Shown: positions 43,149-53,624 of the stretch, in pieces | How positions within the stretch are numbered: the first letter of the stretch is position 1 | Layout of the letters: each line of letters begins with the position of its first letter | Source of the DNA: Centroberyx gerrardi | Taxonomy: Eukaryota > Chordata > Actinopteri > Beryciformes > Berycidae | Length of the DNA stretch: 64,000 bases | Direction of reading: 5' to 3' | Assembly: GCF_048128805.1 (NCBI RefSeq) | Contig: NC_136010.1 | Span: 30,009,980-30,073,979, forward strand | Position numbers and translations under genes: made by a program | Notes under the pieces: generated by a model | What the model was told of the DNA's origin: nothing | Databases searched by the model: none | The model's input: only the letters and a program-made list of their open reading frames with translations

Positions 43149-45840
43149 TCAACGTGGAGGGGGACGGATGGCCCGGCCGCAACGGCTCCGCAGAACGGGA
43201 TACGAAGTGGGGACCGGTGCGAAAACACTGGCGTTGTCCCGGATCATGGCCCATTGGCGGGCTGCAGACCACGGAGCCGTGGTGTTAGGGACGAAATCCC
43301 CTGGGACCCGCAGCGGCTGGCCGTAAACCAGTTCAGCAGATGAGGACTGGAGGTCCTCTTTAGGGGCGGTCCTGAGGCCCAGCATGACCCACGGGAGCCT
43401 GTCGACCCAGCTGCTGTCCTTGAGGCTGGCCCGAAGAGCGGCCTTCATGGAGCGATGAAACCGCTCGCACAACCCGTTGGCCTGTGGGTGGTACGCGGTG
43501 GTGCGGTGGAGCTTCACCCCCAGGCCCTCTGCGACTGTGTTCCAGAACTCGGATGTAAACTGTGGGCCTCGGTCAGATGGGGTGCCGAACCGGGCGACCC
43601 AGGACCCGATGAACGCCTGGGCCACCTCGGTGGACGTCGTCGACGACAGCGGGACAGCTTCTGGCCATTGAGTGGTCCTGTCCACCATGGTGAGGAGGAA
43701 AGTGAAACCATGGGAGGGGGGAAGGGGGCCCACCAGGTCCACGTTGATGTGGTCGAACCTCCCTTCGGGCACCGGGAACTGCACCAGGGGGGCTTTGGTG
43801 TGGCGGTGCACTTTAGAGCGCTGGCACTCCATGCAAGTGCCAGCCCAGTCTCTCACGTCTTTTTTGAGCCCGTGCCAGACGAACCTTGCCGCCACCAGCT
43901 TTATAGATGACATTTTGCCCGGGTGGGAGAGGCCATGGACGGCGTCGAACACACACCATCTCCACCCAGAGGGAACGACGGGCCAGGGCTGACCCAAGGA
44001 GACGTCGCACAGGAGTGTGGTGCCGGCGTCGTCGAAAACCACGTCCTCCAGCTGCAGCCCTGTGACAGCCGCCCTGTAAGCCTGCATGTCCGGGTCGGCG
44101 GCCTGATCAGCTGCCATGCGAGCGTAGTCAAGTCCCAAGTGAACGGCCCCCACGATGGCCCGGGAGAGGCAGTCAGCGATGAGGTTGGCTTTGCCAGCAA
44201 CATGCCGTATGTCCGTGGTGAACTCCGAAATGTTGGAGAGCTGCCGCTGTTGGCGGGCGGACCACAGTTCGGCCACCAAAACGCCGGGAACTGGCGGCCC
44301 TCCAGCAGGAAACGGAAATGTCGAATGGCCGAAAGAGGCCGAGGAGCTCCCGATCGAAGGTGCTGTACTTCCGTTCACTGGGGCGTAACTTGCGGCTGAA
44401 GAAAGCGAGCGGTTGCCAGGCACCGCCCACCCACGCTCGTGCACCGCGCCGACGGCATAATCCGAAGCGCCCGTGGTGATGGCGATCGGGGCCGTGGGAG
44501 ACGGGTGCGCCAGCATTGCGGCGTTAGCCAGAGCAGTCTTAGCATCCATAAATGCCTTGTCCCTCTCCGCGGACCAGTCCACCGCGAGTTTGGGGGCCTT
44601 GCCTTTCAGAGCCACGTACAGGGGTCGCATGAGTCGAGCAGCTTGGGGGATAAAGCGGTGGTAAAAGTTCACCATGCTGAGGAACTCCTGCAGGGACTTG
44701 ATCGTGAGCGGGTGCGAGATGTTCGTGATGGCGTCCACCTTCGACGGGAGGGGGACTGCCCCATCTTTGGTGATGCGGTGACCAAGGAAGTCGATGGTGG
44801 TCAGCCCGAACTGGCACTTGGCTGGGTTGACGATCAGCCCGTGCTGGCTGAGCCGCTTGAAGAGAGTCTGAAGGTGGGACAGGTGTTCCGCTTTGGAGGT
44901 GCTGGCGACGAGGATGTCGTCCAGATAGACGAAAAGGAAAGGCAGGTCCCGTAGCACAGAGTCCATGAGGCGCTATAAGGTCTGTGCGGCGTTCTTAAGG
45001 CCGAACGGCATGCGCAGGAACTCGAACAGTCCGAATGGGGTGATCACTGCCGTTTTGGGGACGTCCAGCGGGTGGACGGGCACCTGGTGGTATTCACGAA
45101 CGAGGTCCACTTTGGAAAAGATTACTTTCCCCGCCAGGTGGGTGGAAAAGTCCTGGATGTGCGGAACCGGGTAGCGGTCCGGCGTCGACACATTGTTGAG
45201 ACGGCGGTAATCGCAGCACAGGCGCCACCCGCCGTTGGGCTTCGGGGCGATGTGGAGGGGTGAAGCCCACGGGCTGTTGGAGCGGCGAATGATGCCGAGG
45301 CGCTCCATAGTCTCGAACTCCGTCCTGGCGATGGCGAGCTTGGCCGGGTCGAGGCGCCGGGCCCGGGCGTAGACCGGGGGACTGGTGGTGGCGATGTGGT
45401 GTTCCACCCCGTGCTTGGCGGTGGATGACGAGAAGGTGGGCTGCGTGATGTCCGGGAACTCGGCGAGAAGACGGAGAAACTCGTCCGCGGCGGTGAGCAT
45501 GCTAGACAGTCTGATGGAGTCTGCTCTGCTGAGTGTACACGCGTATGAACTGAAGGGGACAGCGTTGATCAAGCGGCGGTGTTTGACATCCACCAGCAGT
45601 CCATAGGCGCATAGGAAATCCGCGCCGAGGAGGGAGACGGTCACGTCCACCATGACAAAGTCCCAGCCGAGCCGCTGTCCGCCGAAACACAGCGCCACGT
45701 ACCTCGTGCCATAGGTCCGGATGGGGCTGCCGTTAGCGGCTTCCATGGGGGGTTCGTGTCCACTGGCCAGGATGTCCACTCCCGATGCAGGCAGGACACT
45801 CCTCTGCGCGCCCGTGTCGCACAGGAAACGCCGTCTGGAG
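43149..45840 (-). pseudogene. pol: Ty3/gypsy pol: protease, reverse transcriptase, RNase H, integrase (disrupted)
   Basis: The protease active site DTGA is encoded at 45807-45818 and read toward lower coordinates. The reverse transcriptase follows, with the FPDIT...HHI linker region, a LGIIRRSNSPWASPLH segment and the catalytic FVYLDD motif near 44920. An in-frame TAG at 44975-44973 interrupts the reverse transcriptase just before the catalytic box. RNase H is split by frame changes between about 44430 and 44230. The integrase is readable: a His/Cys zinc-binding segment ending CMECQ, a core with Asp in HINVDLVGPLP, Asp in SDRGPQFTS and Glu in GLCERFHRS. The frame ends at 43149 in a proline/arginine-rich tail. 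Role when intact: replication and insertion of the element. This copy cannot make a full polyprotein. Confidence 0.93.
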
Positions 45841-46547
45841 ATGGTGTCCTGGATGAACAGCAGCCTGCCTGTTCAGCCGACGCTCAGGGCCACTACTGAG
45901 CGCCGGCCCGGCATTTCCCGCCACGCTGAAGCTGCATGGCAATTGGCACGGCTTGGCTTTGGGCCCAAACTTTGCGTGGTAAAAACACAGGCCGGGGTCC
46001 TGCCGCCGACGAGGAGCTGTTGCTATGGCGGCGACCGTTGTGCCTCCAGGCAGTGGTGAAAGAGCTGGGGCAGGAAGCAGCGCGGCCGCGCAGTGTTGTT
46101 GACCAGCCAGAAAAAAATTATCAGCCTCCTCGGCCAGAGCACGGCGGTCAGTGATGGCGGTGTTGGCCAGGGCAGCCTGTACCTGGGAAGGCAGCTGTCA
46201 CAGGAACAGGTGGACGAAGTGGAAATCGGGTTTGTGCCCACCCAGGAGATCCAGCATCCTGTCCATGAGCTCAGACGGCTTGCTGTTGCCGAGGGAAGAG
46301 CCAGCTAGCCCGCTTGGCGTCGGAAAGTTCAAAAGCTTTCAACAGATGACTGCTGCGGGGGAGTTTTGAGGAGGTTCACCACTCGGGATGCAGTTGAACT
46401 CCCGAGGGCCGACACAACGTAAAAGTATCTTGTGGCGTCCGCGGTGATCTCCCGAAGCGCGAACTGCGCTTCCGTCTGGGTGAACCAGGCTGAGGCCGAC
46501 GATTCCCAGAACTCCAGCAGTTTGAGAGAAACTGCGTTAGTCGCCAT
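45841..46547 (-). pseudogene. gag: Ty3/gypsy gag remnant (multiply frameshifted)
   Basis: The start is ATG at 46547 (MATNAVSLKLLEFW...), preceded by a short leader after the 5' LTR. About 70 codons remain open with a gag-like FALREITADATRYFYVVSAL segment. The rest of the region shows gag-like pieces only in shifting frames, so it is decayed or sequence-corrupted. Confidence 0.75.
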
Positions 46548-46587
46548 GTTCGTGAAGAGCTCTCACTGGAAACGTCCAGCAGACAAA

Positions 46588-46601
46588 CGTCGGGGTCACC
46601 A
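46588..46601 (-). other. Putative primer-binding site of the LTR element
   Basis: Directly inside the 5' LTR (one base apart) the minus strand reads TGGTGACCCCGACG, the usual form and position of a tRNA primer-binding site. The matching tRNA was not determined. Confidence 0.6.
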
Positions 46602-46602
46602 G

Positions 46603-46874
46603 TGTAGAAGTGGCAGGAATGTGGAGACGGACAACTTCTCTCGTTGACTACACCAACTCGTGTGTCATTTTTTTGAAACCAACAGAGCAAGACAATTTAC
46701 ATCGCGCTGCCCAAAAACACAACAACACTACGTAGAGCTGACGTCACTCAGAAAACCAGACTTTCTTAAAGGGACCGTGTCTCCTTAACCCTGAGAAGCA
46801 CACAATATAACTGCGTGTGTTAAACATACCCAAACCACAGATTATGGTGAATAATGTCCATAGAGTCCGCCACA
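46603..46874 (-). repeat. 5' LTR
   Basis: Direct repeat of 42843-43114. It starts TGTGGCGGACTC on the minus strand and ends CACTTCTACA. Confidence 0.95.
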
Positions 46875-48518
46875 CACACACACACTTATCACTTATCTTT
46901 ATTATTTTTTATCTCACAAGCACACACATTTCCTCAAGAAAATGTAACCTATTTTTTTTTCTATTTTTTGCATTTCAAGCAAATGTAATTTTCATTTCCA
47001 TTTGCAGGGACAGATTTCAGACAGTCATGATGTGCCCATCGGAGACAAATGTCGCACTGCACCTGAGGAGAATAATAGTGGTCAGACATTTCTCAATAGA
47101 AGATAGAAGACAGAGTACTAGTTCAAAATATTTTATATAATCAACCTAATCTAACTAAGTAGTTCCAGTGAAACTGTCTGTTCACCATTCTAAATTAATG
47201 CGCTGGCTACGTAGTATCAGGTATCAGCCTGTATCTAAAATGAGTAACCATAGCAACAGGGACGCAGTCAAAGCTGCGGCCGATAGTACACTAACCCTAA
47301 CCCTAACCCTATGGCCTATCATTTGTTCGTGAAAATCTTGATATTGATTTGGGGACAATGACATGGCTGGATAGCTAGCTAGTCTTGTTGTTAAACATAC
47401 TGTCAAATTATATTACTGTTTGTCAACCGTACGCAATGTTATTGACTTTGAATCTTGCTAGCATAACGTTAGCTTTCTGGCTCATAGCTGAGCCAAAGGG
47501 TTCTATGAGCTGAGCGGACTAGAAATATCTCCCGTTGCCAAGTCGTATCTAAGGTTCGTCCTATTTACTGGAGTAGTGAACAACGTTTCCATTGCATAAG
47601 AACCTTATGGAATGGTAATGATTGTTCCAGGTATTAGTCAAACCCTCAGGTGTTACCAGGGAAACTGAGTTATGGCTTGTGAAAAACTTTAGATTTTGAT
47701 TACAAAACGCATGAAAATATAAATTAATGGTCTTAATTTTTTTTTCTTTGGCAAGTGACCATGGTATAAGCGGAATAATGCCCTTCGAGGTGTCCATTAT
47801 CAGGAATTAATGGACGATGGGGAGGCCAGAACCGTCCGACACGCAGTGGAAGACTGTTGCCTCCGCGGAGTCGGGCATTATCCCTTACATATAAAACAGA
47901 GTTAACAATAATTTTGCTCTTTGTTCAGCCCAGAAAAAAACCCTCATCACCCTGTTCATGCACATTATGAATGACTCACCTCACCACAAATTAATGGGAA
48001 GGGTGTGCTTGATTTGACGTGCATAATTTCTTAATGTTTTTCTACACAGTCTCTGTATAGTAGGCTAGCTAGCGATTTTGGCTTAAATGCTATTCTAGCA
48101 ATGTCTTTGTCGAGCATATTAACTGTATCTGAACTGCGCCACTTTCGCATATCCATAGAGTGCTAGATACTAGCTAAACTAGATAAGAAAATGTAACTTT
48201 AGGAACTGTCTTCATAGCAAAAAAAAGTCACAAAACACGTTATTTCCATGCACCCAAACAGCTAGTTTGATTGTCATAAGCTATTCGAAACACCTGAAAA
48301 ATAAGAAATTTTCATTTTTTCTTGCTAATTTTAGAGATAACATTTTAATCTAATCTAATTTCATTTAATTTACCTGTAGAAGACCGCTCTCTCCACCATG
48401 AAAATCCCGGGTAGTTTAAAATTATGGGCGTGTCCTCTGGAATATTTTTTTCGCCTCGCAGTGCACATGCGCACATCGTGTTGGTAGGTCATTCTGAGCG
48501 GTGGGAAACGGATCACTA
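46875..48518. other. Non-genic interval with CA repeats and a short telomere-like tract
   Basis: Begins in a CA microsatellite. At 47291-47310 the plus strand carries three CTAACC-type telomere-like units. A repeat-like block with GCGGAATAATGCCCTTCGAG lies near 47770. No gene recognised. Confidence 0.45.
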
Positions 48519-49159
48519 ATGGAGTTACGATTTTTCAGCTTTCCAGCTTGGAAGCAAAACAATGGAACTCAGGTCGCCGAGTTAACAAAGAGGCGTCGCA
48601 TGGCATGGGTAGCAGCTGTAAAACGAACAAACATCCCCTTCAGCAACATTTCCCGACACATGTTCGTGTGTTCACGGCATTTTCACACAGGTAAGTTATA
48701 ATCAAAACACATTTAACTGTTATGTGGTTACCGCTAACTCCGCATACATGGCGTAGGGTAGCCAAGCTGTGTTGTTTGTTGTTGGGTTGTTGCTACACAG
48801 CTAATTTTGCACAACTAGCTGGCTGCATAGCTACATAACTAATCAAAGAAATTCTGTGTGTTTTTTCAGGCAAACCAGCCTATGAAATGCTACAGTGTCA
48901 TCCTGACTGGGTACCTTCATTACACCTCGGGCACACAGAAGTCAAAGCAACGCACACTGAACGGTTTAACCGGAGGACAAAGAGACAGCAAGCTCTCACA
49001 GTGAACAACACTGCACCTGCAACACCACCGGATCTAGCTGGCCAGAGATCAGAGATGGATGAAGCTGCACCACCAGATGTAGCTGCACAGAGGTCACAGG
49101 TGGATGAAGCTGCACCACCGGTTGTTGTCTCCCAAAGGCTCCTGTCCTGCTCCATTTAG
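48519..49159 (+). pseudogene. THAP-domain fragment, transposase-derived
   Basis: Two exons, 48519-48690 and 48870-49159, joined by GT-AG (CACAG|GTAAGT; TTTTCAG|GC). The peptide contains FFSFPAWKQN, RRRMAWVAAV, CSRHFHTGKPAYEM and HPDWVPSLHLGH, matching the C-terminal two thirds of a THAP zinc finger (C-x2-H plus the downstream box) as found in fish DNA-transposon transposases. The first Cys pair of the C2CH finger is not encoded upstream, so the finger is incomplete. The tail repeats AAPPDVAAQRSQ-like units and stops. It is a separate sequence from the THAP exon at 55080-55254. Confidence 0.65.
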
Positions 49160-49654
49160 AATTCCCCCTATTAAAATCGGAGAGCTCTATAACGAAAAAA
49201 CGACGTCGAATTTCACTTACCCAAACGGATGCACGTAATCCTTCACTTGCCTACTTGCGCGGCACTGGAGCACTACATCTTCTATGCACAAGTAAACTTT
49301 AAAACGTAGTTAAAGACAAGTATGCCAATACCGGTGGCGTATTGCTCGGAAGCGCAGTACCAGCGAAGAAGTCACGGCGTCTGTCGGCCACATGGTCGGC
49401 CTGGGTTGATTCAGTTATAATGGAAATATTGTATATTGGAAATGGCATACTTATATCCACATTACTAATGATAATTTCTCAGAAAATTCTAAAAGCACCA
49501 GTAGTCATCCCCAAATTACTGTGACCTTACCTATTGAGTTATTCTTTCTTTTTCTTTTTTTCAGTTTATTGACATTTTTCAGTATCTACAAACAAAACAG
49601 ATGACACAACTTACAGTACACTCAGACTTTCGGACATCCTGTACAAGTATTCAT
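49160..49654. other. Spacer between THAP fragment and the ISL2EU-like element
   Basis: No recognised feature. A small open frame at 49342-49524 has no visible domain. Confidence 0.4.
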
Positions 49655-49702
49655 GGGTTTCAGTCACGTGACGTTTTTGTTGTGGCCGCCATCTTGAGGA
49701 CC
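49655..49702 (+). repeat. Left terminal inverted repeat of the ISL2EU-like element
   Basis: Partner of 55271-55318. Outer GGG, middle GACG and inner CCATCTTGAGGACC are shared, with divergence between them. Confidence 0.75.
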
Positions 49703-49740
49703 GGACGCAGCACAGCGCCGCTGTCGTTTTCCCCGTGAAA

Positions 49741-52700
49741 ATGGCTAGCAAGATCGCACATCTCACGGAACAAGAGAGGCAGCGATACCTCACAAAAATC
49801 AACACTATTGGTTGTGACCCTTATCTACTTCCTCCTGAGTTGTTCACACCGGTTAGACACGCTAAAAACCTCCCTGCCTTGTCTTTTGCTGACATTTACA
49901 TTTACCTTGTGGAGAATCCCTCTCCTTACTCTGGGCAGTCTCTCAAGGCTTTCAAGAGCACCGAGGCCTATCGTTATTTCAAAGCAGGATGGGTTAACGA
50001 CCCCAAAGTTTACCATCTCGAAATGAAAAATATGTTCCTGATTATGGGAAGGGTGAGTGAATAATAATCTTTTACAGTAGCCAGTAACATTCACAGTGAA
50101 TTAGGTTAGCTAACATTAGCGTTAGGTTGTTTTATTCACTGCTTTATTTATGTTAGCATTAACGTTACCTTGTTACCCGAGTTACTTTCTTTGACAGCTA
50201 ACGTTAGCTATCATTATCAGTATCGGTAATGTGACAATTAAAAAATAAGGTAATTTACTGAGTATAAAATGGGTTTTAGTATCACCTTCTCAAGATTTGT
50301 AGGTAATACTGATTTGTTTATTCTGTATCTAATTAATACACCACAGTAGGCCCCATGTAGGGTCCACTAATCTCATTCTCTTCTTGGTGTTTTACAGGTG
50401 AATCACTCACAGAGCCTCAGTGTGTCCCCAACACACCCCTGGATAACTGTACAGGAGGATGGGACAGTACTTATGGCTCATTGCACCTGTATGGCAGGCT
50501 TGGGAGAAGTATGTTCTCATGCAGCAGCTCTAATGTATGCTGTATTGGCCGCTGTGGAGATTAAAGATGGACAGACTTGTACCCAGAGAGCCTGTGCTTG
50601 GGCCCAGCCAAGTACGCATTGTGTTCGGGGAGTGCCCTATGCAGAGATAAGTGACATTGATTTTCACCATGAGCTGCAGAAGGTCCGTAATTCTGTTCCC
50701 GACTTTACACCGTCAGAGGAAGAGTGCAAGACATTTTTTGAGATGCTGCATCTGAGTGAAGCTCTGGAGTCCAAGCCCAAGAAAAGTGCCATCCTTTCTG
50801 TTATTGAGGGTCACTCAAAAGGTATACTCCATTGATGACACGGCTCGACTTCCCATCTCCACTGTCAGCGTTGTACTCCAGCAGCAGGCTGAAGATGTAC
50901 CTCCCGCCACTGCTGGTTGAAAGCGCCGTGGTCTTTGATGACCTTATTGTAACACAGAATCAGGTATGTGTGGAGCCTTTGGATTGGCCTAGCTTTGGAG
51001 ATGGAGATACTGTGGTTTCATTCTTGGCAGGACTCCATTCAGCAATCAAACATGTAACTACACATCTAACTTCACAAAGACAGACATAAGTAATTAACCC
51101 TCAGCAATCTGTGGTAAAGCACTCTGCTAGAGTCATGTTGCTTTTGAAATGGAGTTAGAAGCAACTGTTGTTAAGTGTAGTGAGTGTAGTTAAATTTCTG
51201 ATTGCTGAATGAATGGAGCCCCACTGAGAATGATTTCTCTTGTCTCTTAGTCACTGTGCTATAAATTAATGCTTGTCAACACAATCTGACATTGTAAATG
51301 TATTATTGCACATTAAAAACACTCTAAATGTATGACAGTGATTCATATTAATCAGGTTTTTTAGATGTAATATACTCAGTTGAATCCTGCGCTACATTTT
51401 AGTTACAGTTTACCACTTGGTTTAATTTAACTGAGCCGGTTCAATCATAAGTCCAACTTCATTCTTTTCCAGTGTTTGGTAGTTGAGGAAGTGACCAGGG
51501 AGCAAGCTAAGTCTAGGATTTGGTTTGAGCAGAGGGCTGGTAGAGTGACAGCATCAACATTCTACGAGGCAGCCAGAGCAGACAAACCTGTATCCTTGAT
51601 CAAAAGGATTTACTACCCTCAGTCCTCTCAGGCATCCAGTGAAGCGACCAGGTACATGGACTATAGATAGGCCAGCGTTTTCACTTAACTCAAGAGAATA
51701 TAAGTCTCAAGACCGTTCACAATATTCTGTGTGATTTTTTAGCTATTAAGGTTTTAAAAGACAATTAACTGAACCTGTGTTTTAGATGGTGAAAATGTCA
51801 TATTGAGAGAGCTCACCTTTTTATTTCATGTAGACAGTTATGAAGCCACAGAACTAGTTTATCATGATTTAGGAGTCTTAAAATCTTCACGTGGCTTTAG
51901 GGCTGCACGATTCTGGATAAAATGAGAATCTCAATTTTCTTGCTTAGAACTGAGATCACGATTCTCTCTCATGATTCTTAGGGAAAACAATTTTTAAGAG
52001 AAATTTTTATTGCACTCTTTTGCCTGATACAGACAGAAACACAACACAAAATGTGATGGTGACTGATTTGGGACTGTCACATCAACTGTGTCAGCCACCC
52101 ATCAGCGTGTCATCAGATGGCCAGTAGAGGGCGTCTTTGGCTGTGAGATGCAGTGTTTCTCATACAGGCTCATGTGTGGTTGTCATGTGGAGATGCGCAG
52201 ACCAGCAGCATTGTACTGAATTCTACAGTCTCCTGCTGTGAAAACAAAAGTGAAACTTAACATACCACAATTTGCTCCAAACTCGCCTGTTAGTAACAGG
52301 ATTTGTAAACAGTAACCTGATAACTCTGCTGTCTTCTGCTGCTATACAAACTTTTACGATAGGTCATTTTATTACCTTGTTGTATTTAAGTAATGTTAAG
52401 TAAAGTTAGTGGAATTAGGTAATTTAATTGATAACCATGTGACAATGCTTCATTGAATTGAATTGAAGACAAGATATGTGCTTGTTTTTTTTAACAGACA
52501 AAATAGCTTAAATTCAACTGCTTGATGAATCAAACGCTGAACATAAAAGCAATCAACTTCTCTGCATTGTTTACATGTCAATGTACAGTATTAGGAAGGG
52601 AAATGTGTTGAGTGTTGGTAATATTGTTAGTACTACCATTATGAGTGCTTAGTAATACTGCTTTTCCAGATGGGGAGAAGTCAATGAGGCAGCAGCCAGG

Positions 52701-53132
52701 AGAGACTTCACAGAGATGATGGCAGGTCACCATGAGGATTTCCTGGTTGAGGTGTCTGGGCTCATCATCAACCCTAAACTCCCCTGGATTGGAGCATCAC
52801 CCGATGGCATATGGCGTATCCAGTATGATCCTGTCTTCTTCAATGACTCTTGCCTCAAAGTGGCAGAATTCATTAAGACCAGGGTACTACCAGAGCTGCT
52901 AGGGAAATGGTACACAGCACCACGGCACACACTCACAGCTGGAACCACAGCCACAGAGCAGCCACAAGAAGCTGGATGTTACTGTGGTAAACCTGGTGAC
53001 TCTGAAGATGCAGTTTTCTGCACATCGGGACAGTGTAGGCGGAAGCAATTCCACAAGTCTTGCCTTCGGCTGACCAGGGTACCAAAGACATGGAAGTGCA
53101 TGGAGTGCCGACAGCAGTCAAAGGAAACTTAG
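49741..53132 (+). pseudogene. SWIM zinc-finger / YqaJ-like nuclease / PHD protein of the transposon (degenerate)
   Basis: Exons by splice consensus: 49741-50052, 50398-50963 (containing an apparent frameshift near 50820-50832), 51473-51651 and 52670-53132. Domains in order: an N-terminal helical region (MASKIAHLTEQERQRYL); a SWIM-type finger (AHCTCMAGLGEVCSHAAALM, C-x-C...C-x-H); the start of a YqaJ/lambda-exonuclease-like fold (SRIWFEQRAGRVTAS, then HHEDFLVEVSGLI and PWIGASPDG); and a C-terminal PHD-type finger (CYCGKPGD...CMECRQQ). After ASPDG the family normally continues into a catalytic Glu-x-Lys strand. Here the frame passes directly to a C-terminal piece (LLPELLGKW appears in variant form), so the active site is missing. 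A dispersed repeat sits in the last intron. In related elements this nuclease accompanies the transposase; its role in transposition is not settled. Confidence 0.75.
51899..52100 (+). repeat. Dispersed fish repeat (GGGCTGCACGATTCTGG), nested
   Basis: Nearly identical over its first 100 bp to 61729-61920. It lies in an intron of the YqaJ-like gene, so it inserted after that element. Right boundary not found. Confidence 0.75.
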
Positions 53133-53624
53133 ATCCATTTCACCATTGCTAATATAGCAATATAGCTAGTTAACTACAGTATGTTGGGTCTAGCTGTAAA
53201 GACTATTCATGTTTTTACTTCACCACTTTTGACTTTGGTTAATAGTAAACAAATATTGTTATCTGACATCAAACTGCTTAGTAATGTGATGTCACTGTGT
53301 TTTTACTTTAGCCTATTTTGTATTTCTATTTATAAATAGTACACCTTAAGGTAATGATTGTTTTATGTGTTATTAGAATAAATGATCATTTGTCATTTTA
53401 GAGGTATGCATGTTACAAATGTCTAAGTTATTAGCTATTTATTGGATGAAATAAAACATTTTTCTGGCATGTCTTTCAAAAAGTATGGGCAAAGAGTAAC
53501 AAACTTGGAAGAAAATGTAGTGTTCTCAACCCAGTGTTTTATTACAATTAGTGCAGAAATTCAAATCAAGTACATTCTGTGGGTTTGTGTCTAAAGTCCC
53601 TTAAACCAACGAGTATGACACAGA

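Larger units (their letters stand above)
42843..46874 (-). mobile_element. Ty3/gypsy-type LTR retrotransposon, complete ends, minus orientation
   Basis: A 4.0-kb element bounded by two 272-bp direct repeats that begin TG and end CA. Order on the minus strand: 5' LTR (46874-46603), primer-binding-like site, gag remnants, protease, reverse transcriptase, RNase H, integrase, 3' LTR (43114-42843). PR-RT-RH-IN is the Ty3/gypsy order. Both flanks are CA-rich, so the insertion was probably into a CA microsatellite, which obscures the target duplication. The internal genes are broken and are described separately. Confidence 0.95.

Noticed and set aside
43455-44399. Plus-strand ORFs of 151 and 158 codons opposite the retroelement pol gene
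   Set aside because: They are antisense shadows of the GC-rich pol region, with no recognisable domain or start context.
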